12,027 bases of DNA from CAZSWS01 sp964610765 (lineage in GTDB: Bacteria > Bacteroidota > Bacteroidia > Bacteroidales > Tannerellaceae). The notes beneath the pieces are model-generated. The model worked only from the letters and a program-made list of their open reading frames with translations. It was not told the origin of the DNA and searched no databases. This document shows positions 1 to 7,431 of the stretch, piece after piece. The first letter of the stretch is position 1. The number at the start of each line of letters is the position of its first letter. The stretch covers positions 1 through 12,027 of the forward strand of contig CAZSWS010000079.1 in NCBI GenBank assembly GCA_964610765.1, given 5' to 3'. Made by a program: the position numbers and the translations under genes.

Positions 1-18
1 CCTGACGAGAAAAAATAG
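1..18 (+). CDS. possible C-terminal end of an upstream gene (partial)
   Basis: Reading from base 1 in frame 1 gives P-D-E-K-K followed by TAG at 16-18. A charged, lysine-rich end is typical of a C-terminus, and the hairpin just downstream would suit the end of a gene. Only five codons are visible, so this could equally be non-coding; no function can be assigned. Confidence 0.25.
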   Translation, partial: PDEKK

Positions 19-40
19 ATCGAAACTTTCACCTTCTTTC

Positions 41-75
41 ATATCCTTTAATAAAAAGGGATATCTCTATTTTTT
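41..75 (+). terminator. weak candidate terminator hairpin upstream of pfp
   Basis: Bases 41-49 (atatccttt) can pair with 55-64 (aaagggatat), with one bulged G and a short A/T loop. A T-rich stretch follows at 70-75. The stem is AT-rich and the T tract is separated from it by a few bases, so termination of an upstream transcript is plausible but not firm. Confidence 0.3.
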
Positions 76-102
76 GCAATTAATAAAAATAAGCGATCTT
101 TG
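73..102 (+). promoter_or_regulatory. Bacteroides-type promoter of pfp
   Basis: A TTTG at 73-76 lies 18 bases before GATCTTTG at 95-102. The latter matches the Bacteroides -7 consensus TAnnTTTG at all but the first base. Transcription would start near 108, leaving a leader of about 45-50 bases before the pfp ATG at 156. There is no clear purine-rich ribosome binding site, as is usual in this phylum. Confidence 0.6.
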
Positions 103-155
103 TATTCGTTTCTTTTTAAAATAACATGCATTTTATCAACTAATCATAAAAAAAT

Positions 156-1817
156 ATGACAAAGAGCGCATTACAAATTGCACGTGCAGCCTATAAGCCT
201 AAAATGCCAACGGCTCTGCGTGGGAGAGTAGAAGCTATTGATGGTGAGTACACACAGTCGGTGGCTGATCAAGATGAAATTAAAGCCTTATTCCCTCATA
301 CTTATGGGATGCCTATCGTTACGTTTGAAAAAAGTTCGGAAACGAAGAGCTACTCCCCGGTCAATGTTGGGGTAATCTTATCAGGTGGTCAAGCTCCGGG
401 TGGACATAACGTGATAGCCGGAATTTTTGATGGAATAAAAGATATCAATAAAGCTTCTCGTTTGTATGGGTTTATCCTTGGTCCCGGAGGATTAATCAAT
501 CATGAGTATATGGAAATCACGGACGAAATTGTGGATGAATACCGCAATACAGGTGGATTTGACATGATTGGTTCAGGGCGTACTAAATTGGAAACAATTG
601 AACAATTTAATAAAGGGCTGGAAATACTGAAAGAGCTGGATATTAAAGCCTTGGTTATTGTGGGTGGCGACGACTCGAATACGAATGCTTGTGTGTTGGC
701 AGAATATTATAAGGAAATAAATGCCGGAGTTCAAGTAATTGGTTGTCCGAAAACGATTGACGGAGACTTGAAGAATGAGCAAATTGAAGCTTCTTTCGGA
801 TTTGACACAGCTACCAAACTATATTCTGAAGTGATTGGTAATATCCAACGTGACTGTAATTCAGCTCGTAAATATTGGCACTTTATCAAGCTTATGGGAC
901 GCTCTGCATCACATATTGCTTTAGAATGTGCTTTACAAACGCATCCGAACGTATGTATTATTTCAGAAGAAGTAGAAGAAAAAGAACTTCATCTGGACGA
1001 TATTGTAAATACGATAGCAGAGGTTGTTCTTAAACGCTCTGAAGATGGGAATAACTTTGGAACGGTACTTATACCGGAAGGACTCATTGAGTTTATCCCG
1101 GCTATGAAGAAATTGATTGCTGAATTGAATGACTTCTTGGCTAAACACGAAGAAGACTTTAAGCAAATTAAACGTTCAGCACAGCGAAAATATATTATTC
1201 GCAACCTGACCAAAGACAACTCAGAACTATATGCTAGCTTGCCTGAGGGGGTTGCTCGTCAGTTGACTTTAGATCGTGACCCACACGGAAACGTACAAGT
1301 TTCTTTGATTGAAACTGAAAAGCTATTGGCTGAAATGGTTTCAAACAGATTGGAAGAATGGGCAGAAGAAGGTAAGTATAAAGGGAAATTCTTGACTCAA
1401 ACTCACTTCTTTGGATATGAAGGTCGTTGTGCGGCTCCTTCTAACTATGATGCAGACTATTGCTATTCATTAGGTTATACAGCAGCCGGATTGATTCTAG
1501 CCGGTAAAACAGGTTATATGTCTTCGGTGAGAAATACAACAGCTCCGGCAGAGCAATGGATTGCGGGAGGAATTCCTATCACAATGATGATGAATATGGA
1601 ACGCCGTCACGGTGTTTTAAAACCAGTTATTCAAAAAGCCTTGGTAGATTTGAAAGGTGAACCTTTCAAGGTGTTTGCAGCTAGTCGCGATGAATGGGCT
1701 ATTCAAACAGACTATGTTTACCCGGGTCCTATCCAATATTTTGGACCAACAGAGGTTTGTGACCTCTCAACAGTTACGCTGCAACTAGAAAATAAAGCTG
1801 CTAAAGCGAAAAAATAA
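156..1817 (+). CDS. pfp: diphosphate--fructose-6-phosphate 1-phosphotransferase (PPi-dependent phosphofructokinase)
   Basis: This cytoplasmic glycolytic enzyme reversibly phosphorylates fructose 6-phosphate to the 1,6-bisphosphate using pyrophosphate instead of ATP. The protein has 553 residues, the usual length of the long PPi-PFK clade rather than the ~320 residues of ATP-PFK. The phosphoryl-donor loop GVILSGGQAPGGHN is at residues 72-85. GGDDSN is at 170-175; the second Asp of GGDD, where ATP enzymes have Gly, is a known marker of pyrophosphate specificity. PKTIDGDL at 198-205 holds the catalytic TIDGD and the Lys typical of PPi enzymes. MGRSASHIALE at 247-257, PEG at 307-309 and YEGR at 421-424 form the sugar-phosphate site. 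The ATG at 156 follows a promoter at a sensible distance, and the gene stands alone between that promoter and a strong terminator. Identification is firm; only the physiological direction of the reaction is open. Confidence 0.96.
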   Translation: MTKSALQIARAAYKPKMPTALRGRVEAIDGEYTQSVADQDEIKALFPHTYGMPIVTFEKSSETKSYSPVNVGVILSGGQAPGGHNVIAGIFDGIKDINKASRLYGFILGPGGLINHEYMEITDEIVDEYRNTGGFDMIGSGRTKLETIEQFNKGLEILKELDIKALVIVGGDDSNTNACVLAEYYKEINAGVQVIGCPKTIDGDLKNEQIEASFGFDTATKLYSEVIGNIQRDCNSARKYWHFIKLMGRSASHIALECALQTHPNVCIISEEVEEKELHLDDIVNTIAEVVLKRSEDGNNFGTVLIPEGLIEFIPAMKKLIAELNDFLAKHEEDFKQIKRSAQRKYIIRNLTKDNSELYASLPEGVARQLTLDRDPHGNVQVSLIETEKLLAEMVSNRLEEWAEEGKYKGKFLTQTHFFGYEGRCAAPSNYDADYCYSLGYTAAGLILAGKTGYMSSVRNTTAPAEQWIAGGIPITMMMNMERRHGVLKPVIQKALVDLKGEPFKVFAASRDEWAIQTDYVYPGPIQYFGPTEVCDLSTVTLQLENKAAKAKK

Positions 1818-1836
1818 ATATTCTTTTTGTACATTC

Positions 1837-1876
1837 GGAAATCTTTCAATGTTAGGGTTGAAAGATTTCCTTTTTT
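1837..1876 (+). terminator. strong intrinsic terminator of pfp
   Basis: A perfect 13-bp stem pairs 1837-1849 (ggaaatctttcaa) with 1858-1870 (ttgaaagatttcc) around an 8-base loop. It is followed at once by six T residues (1871-1876). It begins 20 bases after the pfp stop codon, the classic rho-independent arrangement, and separates pfp from the lemA unit. Confidence 0.9.
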
Positions 1877-1912
1877 GTAGATATAAATATACTAATTTAA
1901 TAATGCGAGTAA

Positions 1913-2509
1913 ATGAAAAATAAAGGTTTATTGATCACACTGGTTGTAATCGTTTTGTTGGTTATAGTAGGTGTTAAGATGGGTTCGGGGGTGTATAATA
2001 AGATGGTGACACAGGATGAAGCTGTAAAAACAGCTTGGAGTCAGGTGGAAAATCAATATCAACGCCGTTTAGACTTAATCCCTAATTTGGTAAATACTGT
2101 GAAAGGTTATGCCAGTCATGAGAAAGAAACATTAGAAGGAGTGGTCAATGCACGTGCTGCGGCTACACAAACAACGGTAGACCCGGCTAATTTAACACCC
2201 GAAGCGATTAAGCAATTTCAAGATACACAAGGGCAGCTGGGTAGTGCGTTGAGTCGATTGATGGTTGTCGTGGAACGCTATCCGGAACTAAAGGCTAATG
2301 AGAACTTTAAAGAACTTCAGGCACAGTTGGAAGGCACTGAAAATCGCATCTCGGTTGAGCGTAAGCGCTTCAACGAAACAGCACAAGAATACAATACAAA
2401 CATCCGTCGTTTCCCTAATAATCTCTTTGCTGGTTTCTTTGGCTTTTCTCAAAAAGCTTATTTTGAATCGGAGAAAGGGGCAGAGAAAGCTCCTACCGTT
2501 GAATTTTAA
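1913..2509 (+). CDS. lemA: LemA family protein
   Basis: LemA proteins are small membrane-anchored, helical proteins with an extracytoplasmic N-terminus in the family model; their biochemical role is unknown. The 198-residue product has one N-terminal hydrophobic segment at about 6-22 and then the family core: YNKMV at 28-32, AWSQVENQYQRRLDLIPNLV at 41-60 and VKGYASHE at 63-70. It ends with the typical NLFAGFFGF (170-178) and a YFE segment. Length is normal for the family (about 185-200). The ATG at 1913 is used because the upstream ATG at 1903 runs into a stop within a few codons. The TPM-domain gene starts 13 bases downstream on the same strand, a recurrent pairing, so the two are probably one operon. 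No convincing -7 box lies in the 36 bases after the pfp terminator, so its promoter is unresolved. Confidence 0.93.
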   Translation: MKNKGLLITLVVIVLLVIVGVKMGSGVYNKMVTQDEAVKTAWSQVENQYQRRLDLIPNLVNTVKGYASHEKETLEGVVNARAAATQTTVDPANLTPEAIKQFQDTQGQLGSALSRLMVVVERYPELKANENFKELQAQLEGTENRISVERKRFNETAQEYNTNIRRFPNNLFAGFFGFSQKAYFESEKGAEKAPTVEF

Positions 2510-2522
2510 CTGATAGTATTTG

Positions 2523-3455
2523 ATGTATAAAAGTCTGTTGATAAATAGACCGAGTCGTTTGCTGCTGTTACTCCTTTGCTGCACACTTTGGGTGCAGGCA
2601 GGAGAATATACTGTAAAGACTATTCCGAACGTTCATCTATCTGACCGGCTGAATTACGTAAGTAATCCGGATGGCATTATAGAACCTGCCGGGGTATCTA
2701 TTATTAATGGATTGTTGAAGACTATCGAAGATTCGTTAGGTATTGAAGTAGCTGTTGTAGTTGTGGAGAGTATCGGGATTGAAGATGCTCGTCAATTTGC
2801 AACGGATTTATTTAACGAATGGGGATTAGGAAAGAAAAATAAAGATAACGGATTGTTGATACAGCTAATTACAGAGCCGTCTCAGCGATCCGTTGTTTTT
2901 GAAACGGGTTATGGGCTGGAAGGTGTTTTGCCTGATGCCATTGCTTATCGGTTGCAGCAGCGTTATATGCTACCTGACATGCGTGAGGGAAATTATACGT
3001 CCGGTATGGTGAAAGGAGTGCAAGCCGTCAAAGACTATTTGTTTGCGTCAGATTATGAACGAGACGCAATGACGGGCAATGAGGCGAGTAATGATGAGTT
3101 GTGGGAGATAGCCGGATATATCTTCTTTATGATTGTCTTTGTTTTCTTCTTTGTGTTTTTTCCTGTATATACGCAAAACACTAAACGCTGTCCGGTTTGT
3201 AAAAAGAGAAAGTTAAAACGTAAAGGAAGTCGCGTAATGAAGGCTGCTACTTTTCACTCAAGTGGTCTGGCAGAAGATAGCTATATATGCAAGAACTGTG
3301 GACATTCTGAGAAAAGACAACGTTACATACCACGTCTTCATTCGGGTGGTGGTGGACATTTCGGTGGCGGCAGCTTTGGAGGTGGACGTTCTTCCGGTGG
3401 TGGCTCTTGGGGCGGAGGTCGTTCCGGTGGTGGTGGCTCTATCAGCCGCTTCTGA
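2523..3455 (+). CDS. TPM-domain (YgcG-like) membrane protein with zinc ribbon and glycine-rich tail
   Basis: I chose the ATG at 2523; a TTG just before it at 2520 is in frame but less likely. The 310-residue product starts with a signal peptide (hydrophobic run 13-24, likely cut after VQA at 26). A TPM domain (former DUF477) spans about 41-172, with DRLNYVSNPDGII, EVAVVVVESI, NGLLIQL and the hallmark FETGYGLEGVLPD at 127-138. A transmembrane helix lies at about 196-216. Next comes a Cys4 module with C223xxC226 and C256xxC259, consistent with a zinc ribbon. A Gly/Ser/Arg tail runs from 275 and ends SISRF. By topology the TPM domain would face the periplasm and the ribbon and tail the cytoplasm. 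Some TPM proteins are reported to have phosphatase-like activity, but the function here is unknown; the LemA partner suggests envelope maintenance or stress (inference). Confidence 0.9.
   Translation: MYKSLLINRPSRLLLLLLCCTLWVQAGEYTVKTIPNVHLSDRLNYVSNPDGIIEPAGVSIINGLLKTIEDSLGIEVAVVVVESIGIEDARQFATDLFNEWGLGKKNKDNGLLIQLITEPSQRSVVFETGYGLEGVLPDAIAYRLQQRYMLPDMREGNYTSGMVKGVQAVKDYLFASDYERDAMTGNEASNDELWEIAGYIFFMIVFVFFFVFFPVYTQNTKRCPVCKKRKLKRKGSRVMKAATFHSSGLAEDSYICKNCGHSEKRQRYIPRLHSGGGGHFGGGSFGGGRSSGGGSWGGGRSGGGGSISRF
3345..3440 (+). repeat. degenerate GGT-rich repeat encoding the Gly-rich tail
   Basis: About 96 bases built of imperfect ggtggtgg-type units separated by codons for Ser, Phe, His, Trp and Arg. 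They encode residues 275-306 of the TPM protein as GGG-x(2-4) modules. The reading frame is kept throughout. Such tails are common in YgcG-like proteins, so the repeat is protein-driven rather than a mobile or satellite element. Confidence 0.75.
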
Positions 3456-3573
3456 TTTATCTGCGTAGATAGAGTCAATGTTTCATGCTATCCTATTCAC
3501 TTAGTTTTCGCACGTATGCCTGTTGTAAAGCGTCTTTTAGCTTTATGTGATGTAGCTTCGTTCTTTTATTTAT
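3456..3573. other. convergent intergenic region, no gene seen
   Basis: 118 bases separate the stops of the TPM gene (+) and cbpM (-). Two short inverted repeats occur: tatct/agata at 3458-3471 and taaagc/gcttta at 3526-3545. Neither has a T tract on either strand, so I cannot name a terminator. No open reading frame worth calling is present. Confidence 0.5.
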
Positions 3574-3882
3574 TCAAAACTCATCGTCATCTAACGGTTC
3601 ATATAGACTGAGTCGCTTGCGTAGTGTCTTTATTTCTGTTTGCATGTGCTCCATGTTTGTAAGCATGTTGTTTATGGCGTCTAGCCCCTCTACGTTGATA
3701 GATAGCTCATAATGCAGACGACAAAGACGTTCTAATATGCTCATTTGTCCTGAAGGCAATAGAAATTCTCCATTTTCTACCAGAAGGTCTATCAATCCTA
3801 TTTCATTTAATTCTTCCAAGAAAGCAGGCTCAATGCGGTACTCCCGACAATATTCACTGATAATAATAATATCGTTATACAT
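3574..3882 (-). CDS. cbpM: chaperone modulator CbpM
   Basis: CbpM is a small cytoplasmic MerR-HTH-like helical protein that, in Escherichia coli, binds the J domain of CbpA and blocks both its co-chaperone activity and its DNA binding. This product has 102 residues, the normal size. It shows the family layout: an N-terminal segment with YNDIIIISEYCREYRIEP (residues 2-19), the helix FLEELNEIGLIDLL (21-34), a hydrophobic turn, then a helix with RLCRLHYELSINVEGL (52-67) and a coiled-coil-like MEHMQTEIKTLRKRL (77-91). An acidic DDDEF end follows. Sequence similarity alone is modest, but the gene starts 12 bases after the stop of a CbpA-type J protein on the same strand, and that context makes the call strong. 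The pair is probably cotranscribed, so modulator and target are made together. Confidence 0.85.
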   Translation of the reverse strand: MYNDIIIISEYCREYRIEPAFLEELNEIGLIDLLVENGEFLLPSGQMSILERLCRLHYELSINVEGLDAINNMLTNMEHMQTEIKTLRKRLSLYEPLDDDEF

Positions 3883-3894
3883 AATGGTTGAGCT

Positions 3895-4806
3895 TTAGTT
3901 TAGATTTTTTAATTCATTAAACAAGCTACGTTGCTTGTCGTTCAGGTTTGTTGGGACTTCAATGGTGAAAGTCAAGAAGAGGTCACCAAATACTCCTTCT
4001 TTTTTATACACAGGAAATCCTTTTCCTTTTAGCCGTACTTTGCTATTGTTTTGTGTACCCGGCTGGATGTTGAGCTTAACCTTTCCACTCATCGTATCTA
4101 TGATTTTCTCACCGCCTAATACGGCTGTGTATAAATCAAGCGATATGGTGGCTCGCAAATCATTTCCTACACGCTTAAGGTCTTTTTGATCAGGTATATG
4201 AAACGTAATGTATAAGTCGCCGGCAGGACCTCCGTTGATTCCTTCTCCTCCTTGCCCGCTCAGTTTAATAGTTTGCCCATCAGCAATGCCGGCAGGGATG
4301 GTGATACGTAGATTCTTGCCGTTCACCGTGACAACACGCTTATGCGTTACGTATGCATCTTGGAGTGTGAGATGAAGCTCTGCAGAATAGTCATTCCCTT
4401 TGCGGTGTGAATAAGCTGACGAACGCCCACTGCGTTGTCCGGCAGACCCAAACATGGATTCGAAAAAGTCAGAAAATTCGCCTCCGTCACTGCTGGTCCA
4501 TGAGTAAGAAGAACCTCCAAAACCACCTGTTCCGGCAAAACCTCCTTGGTTGGCTTGTTGCTGCGCCTCAAACTGATCTGCATGCATCCAATCTTTCCCA
4601 TATTGGTCATATTTTTTGCGTTTCTCCGGATCGCTCAACACTTCGTTGGCTTCATTAATTTCTTGAAACTTAGCTTTGGCCTCCGGTTTGTCCGGATTTA
4701 AGTCCGGATGATATTTACGAGCTAACTTTTTATAAGCCTTTTTAATGTCATCGGTCGTCGCTTTTTTATCGACTCCCAGCACGGCATAATAATCTATATA
4801 TGACAT
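3895..4806 (-). CDS. cbpA: CbpA/DnaJ class B co-chaperone (J-domain protein)
   Basis: This cytoplasmic Hsp40 stimulates the ATPase of DnaK and delivers unfolded clients; E. coli CbpA also binds curved DNA. The 303-residue protein has a J domain at about 4-70 with the essential HPD at 33-35. A Gly/Phe/Ser-rich linker follows at about 88-130 (GGFAGTGGFGG). Two C-terminal beta-domains lie at about 138-205 (with LRITIPAGIADGQTIKLSGQG) and 210-290 (with VKLNIQPGTQNNSKVRLKGKGFP). The four CxxCxGxG zinc-finger repeats of classical DnaJ are absent, so it is a class B protein rather than the main DnaJ. The start is the ATG at 4806, about 25 bases from the predicted transcription start. cbpM follows after 12 bases. 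It converges on the TPM gene and is divergent from cls. Confidence 0.94.
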   Translation of the reverse strand: MSYIDYYAVLGVDKKATTDDIKKAYKKLARKYHPDLNPDKPEAKAKFQEINEANEVLSDPEKRKKYDQYGKDWMHADQFEAQQQANQGGFAGTGGFGGSSYSWTSSDGGEFSDFFESMFGSAGQRSGRSSAYSHRKGNDYSAELHLTLQDAYVTHKRVVTVNGKNLRITIPAGIADGQTIKLSGQGGEGINGGPAGDLYITFHIPDQKDLKRVGNDLRATISLDLYTAVLGGEKIIDTMSGKVKLNIQPGTQNNSKVRLKGKGFPVYKKEGVFGDLFLTFTIEVPTNLNDKQRSLFNELKNLN

Positions 4807-4837
4807 CTTATCTAGTTATTAATCTTATCTATACAAA

Positions 4838-4868
4838 CAAAGATACAATTATATTGTTGGGATATAAA
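4838..4868 (-). promoter_or_regulatory. promoter of cbpA-cbpM
   Basis: On the minus strand TATCTTTG (plus positions 4838-4845) matches the -7 consensus TAnnTTTG perfectly. A TTTA (4865-4868) sits 19 bases upstream as a one-mismatch -33 element. Transcription would begin near 4831, giving a leader of about 25 bases. A 13-bp palindrome (acaat-tat-attgt, 4845-4857) lies within the spacer. Confidence 0.7.
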
Positions 4869-4876
4869 GGGTGTTT

Positions 4877-4908
4877 TTTAATAATTCTTTTAAAAATCTG
4901 TATATTTG
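4877..4908 (+). promoter_or_regulatory. promoter of cls
   Basis: TATATTTG at 4901-4908 is a perfect match to the Bacteroides -7 consensus. A TTTA at 4877-4880 lies 20 bases upstream in the -33 position with one mismatch. Transcription would start near 4915, leaving a leader of about 58 bases. It is back to back with the cbpA promoter, the two -33 regions being only about 9 bases apart. Confidence 0.65.
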
Positions 4909-4972
4909 TTTTTCTGTGTTTGCATGAAAGGTGTGTTGAGTTTAAATCTAGGAAGCTTCACAAACAACTACT

Positions 4973-6388
4973 ATGGGTATAAGTATATGGATACAAATTG
5001 CGACGGTATTATATATTGTAACAATAGCCGGAACAATATATGTTGTGATTACTGAAAACAGGAATCCCATCCGTACACTTTCATGGGTGCTTGTGCTGAC
5101 TTATCTTCCGGTTATAGGCTTAGTATTATTTTACTTCTTTGGGCAGAGCACTCGCCGTAAAAAACATGTTTCATTCAATTATAATAAGTTTGCTAAAGAA
5201 ATAGGTTATAATCCTGCTTATTTAGACTTGTCGGGTAGGCTAGACCCAAGATATTTACAACTAGCTGAAATGAATAAGAATACCGCTCATTCTATCTTGT
5301 TTGGTGGATCTCATGTGGAAGTGATAACCAGTGGAGAGAAGATGTTTGAAAGTCTATTGAAAGATATTGATGAGGCTAAACATCATGTCCATATGCAGTA
5401 TTTTATATTTATGAATGATGCGACCGGTAAACGTGTGAAAGAAGCTTTGATGCGGAAAGCGCGTGAAGGGGTAGAGGTGAGGTTCTTATATGACAATGTG
5501 GCTAACATCATGATTTTTCCCTCTTTCTATAATTCTATGCGAAAAGCAGGAGTTAAGGTAACTCCTTTTATGAAGTTGCGTTTTCCATTGTTGCGCAGTC
5601 GTGTGAATTACCGCAATCACCGGAAGGTAGTTGTTATTGATGGGTCGATAGGGTATATGGGGGGTATGAATGTCGGCGATGAATATGCAGGCGGTGAAAA
5701 GTGGCGAGATACGCATATGCGCATCAGGGGCTATGGAGTCTATGGATTGCAGTTCAGCTTTTTGTCAGACTGGTCATCTTCTAAGCAGTCATTGCCCACT
5801 GACTTCCGATATTATTTTCCGACACAGAAGAACTACACGAACAATTTGATGCAAATAGTATCGGATGGTCCGGAGTCGCAATGGCCTAAACTAATGAAAG
5901 CTACCACCCGGTTAATCATTACTGCCCAGCAGTATCTATATATTCAAACACCTTATTTTTTGCCTACTGAATCGTTGGCTGAAGCATTGAAGTCGGCGGC
6001 ATTAGCCGGTGTAGATGTGCGTTTGATGGTGTCAAAGAGGTCGGATTCACTCTATGTTGATCCTGCCGCTAAGTCATACTACCAAGAATTATTAGATGCC
6101 GGCTTACGTATTTTTGAACATCCAAGTAAGTTTATCCATGCTAAAACTATCGTGTCCGATGATTATCTCTCAGTCATTGGTTCAGCCAATATGGATTTTC
6201 GGAGCTTTGAATTAAACTTTGAAATCAACAGCTACATGTATGATAAGCATTTAGCTATTCATAATAAAGAGATATTTATGAAAGATTTAGCCGCTTGTGA
6301 AGAGGTTACTTCGGAAGAATGGAAGAAGCGTCCCAGATGGAAAAAGACCGTAGAATCTATTATGCGGCTGTTTGCTCCATTGTTTTAG
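4973..6388 (+). CDS. cls: cardiolipin synthase (phospholipase D superfamily)
   Basis: Bacterial Cls enzymes of this type join phospholipid head groups at the inner membrane, making cardiolipin from phosphatidylglycerol. The 471-residue product is of standard length. It opens with two transmembrane helices at about 5-26 and 34-56, separated by ENRNPIRTLSWV, as in ClsA-like proteins. Two phospholipase D HKD motifs supply the active site. The first, with H216, K218 and D223 followed by GSIGYMGGMNVGDEY, and the second, with H389, K391 and D396 followed by GSANMDFRS at 403-411, are both intact. The C-terminus ends in a basic amphipathic stretch and LFAPLF, usual for the family. The ATG at 4973 is in frame before the first helix. 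The gene is single, divergent from cbpA, and its stop overlaps the end of holA by 4 bases tail to tail. Confidence 0.95.
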   Translation: MGISIWIQIATVLYIVTIAGTIYVVITENRNPIRTLSWVLVLTYLPVIGLVLFYFFGQSTRRKKHVSFNYNKFAKEIGYNPAYLDLSGRLDPRYLQLAEMNKNTAHSILFGGSHVEVITSGEKMFESLLKDIDEAKHHVHMQYFIFMNDATGKRVKEALMRKAREGVEVRFLYDNVANIMIFPSFYNSMRKAGVKVTPFMKLRFPLLRSRVNYRNHRKVVVIDGSIGYMGGMNVGDEYAGGEKWRDTHMRIRGYGVYGLQFSFLSDWSSSKQSLPTDFRYYFPTQKNYTNNLMQIVSDGPESQWPKLMKATTRLIITAQQYLYIQTPYFLPTESLAEALKSAALAGVDVRLMVSKRSDSLYVDPAAKSYYQELLDAGLRIFEHPSKFIHAKTIVSDDYLSVIGSANMDFRSFELNFEINSYMYDKHLAIHNKEIFMKDLAACEEVTSEEWKKRPRWKKTVESIMRLFAPLF

Positions 6389-7407
6389 TGTAAGATTTTG
6401 TAAAGAAGAAGCTTCATGATTTGAGCATCATCAACCGATGGGTTGTCAACTCCTTTAGATTGTGCGTCCGCCAGTCTGATTTCGCTGATTAAGTTAAATA
6501 CTTTCATCGCATTGTAATGCTTTAGACCACTGAGGTAATCTCTGGTTTGAAAAGGGACACGTAGGTTTAAAGCCTGCATAATACCTCTTTCAGAGCGGTC
6601 TTTGCTATAGTAGCAGATAAGCAGGTTGCTAAAGTAATTGAAAATGACAGGAAGTGTAAATTGAATGGGGTTGTTCTTAGGGTTTTTAGCAAAGTAGTCT
6701 ATAATTCGGTTTGACTTTAATATGTCTTTTACGGATATAGCTTTGAGTAGCTCATATACATTGTAGTCCTTGCTAATCCCGATGTTTTCTTCGATTAGCT
6801 CCGGAGTGATGCGGTTGCTACCTTTATCGGCAAGTACAATAGATAACTTTTCTAATTCTTTGACCAGTCTGGCTAAGTCGTTTCCTAAATAGTCTGTGAG
6901 CATTTGTGCACCTTTTTCATCAATACCAACATGCTTGCTTTGAAGTAGCGAGGTAATGAAAGGAGGCATTTTATAGTCGGGCACTTTCTTTGATTCAAAG
7001 AGAATGCCATTTTTGTCGGCAGAAACGGCAAGTGCTTTACGTCCGTCCAGTTTTTTGTATTTATAGTTGATGACGAGTACAGTAGATGCGAGGGGTTGTT
7101 TTACGTAAAGTGCTAGCTGCTCTATATCTCTAAGTTGTTGAGCCTCTTTGATGACCACCAACTGTTTTTCTCCTAGCATGGGAAAGCGTCGGGCAGTATT
7201 TATGACGGTTCCAACATCAGTATCTGAACCATAGATGATGAGTTGGTCAAAATCTTTGGCATCTTCCCGGACTACACTTTCAACGAGTAAATTAGTGATT
7301 TCATCGATAAAGTATGGCTCTTCACCCATCAATACATAGACAGGCGAATAGTCTTTCGCTTTGATTTGTTTGATAATGTCAGAAAATGAACTCGCTTTTT
7401 TAGCCAT
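6385..7407 (-). CDS. holA: DNA polymerase III subunit delta
   Basis: Delta is the wrench of the clamp loader: it binds the beta sliding clamp and opens it so that the complex can load it on primed DNA. The 340-residue product matches the family length (about 330-345). The N-terminal AAA-like domain carries VYVLMGEEPYFIDE at 23-36, where delta proteins have a degenerate P-loop and bind no ATP, then ARRFPMLGEKQLVVIKEA at 72-89. The second domain has LGNDLARLVKELEKL at 174-188 and the typical IEENIGISKDYNVYELL at 205-221. The remainder forms the helical collar domain. It lies 24 bases downstream of amn on the same strand with no promoter seen between, so the two are probably cotranscribed. Its 3' end overlaps cls by 4 bases in opposite orientation. 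Confidence 0.93.
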   Translation of the reverse strand: MAKKASSFSDIIKQIKAKDYSPVYVLMGEEPYFIDEITNLLVESVVREDAKDFDQLIIYGSDTDVGTVINTARRFPMLGEKQLVVIKEAQQLRDIEQLALYVKQPLASTVLVINYKYKKLDGRKALAVSADKNGILFESKKVPDYKMPPFITSLLQSKHVGIDEKGAQMLTDYLGNDLARLVKELEKLSIVLADKGSNRITPELIEENIGISKDYNVYELLKAISVKDILKSNRIIDYFAKNPKNNPIQFTLPVIFNYFSNLLICYYSKDRSERGIMQALNLRVPFQTRDYLSGLKHYNAMKVFNLISEIRLADAQSKGVDNPSVDDAQIMKLLLYKILH

Positions 7408-7431
7408 GCTTGAAAGAAGTCTAATTAGGTG

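Noticed and set aside
2298..2513. 71-codon frame inside lemA on the same strand
   Set aside because: It is a shifted-frame shadow of the well-supported LemA protein, with no family features.
3345..3440. GGT repeat as a phase-variable tract
   Set aside because: The units are degenerate and in multiples of three codon positions, so slippage would not switch the frame; the repeat reflects the Gly-rich tail.
3526..3545. Hairpin taaagc/gcttta as terminator of the converging TPM and cbpM genes
   Set aside because: A 6-bp stem with an 8-base loop and no T tract on either strand is too weak.
4800..4982. 60-codon open frame on the plus strand between cbpA and cls
   Set aside because: It covers both divergent promoters, overlaps both neighbouring starts and has a low-complexity hydrophobic product; it is intergenic DNA.
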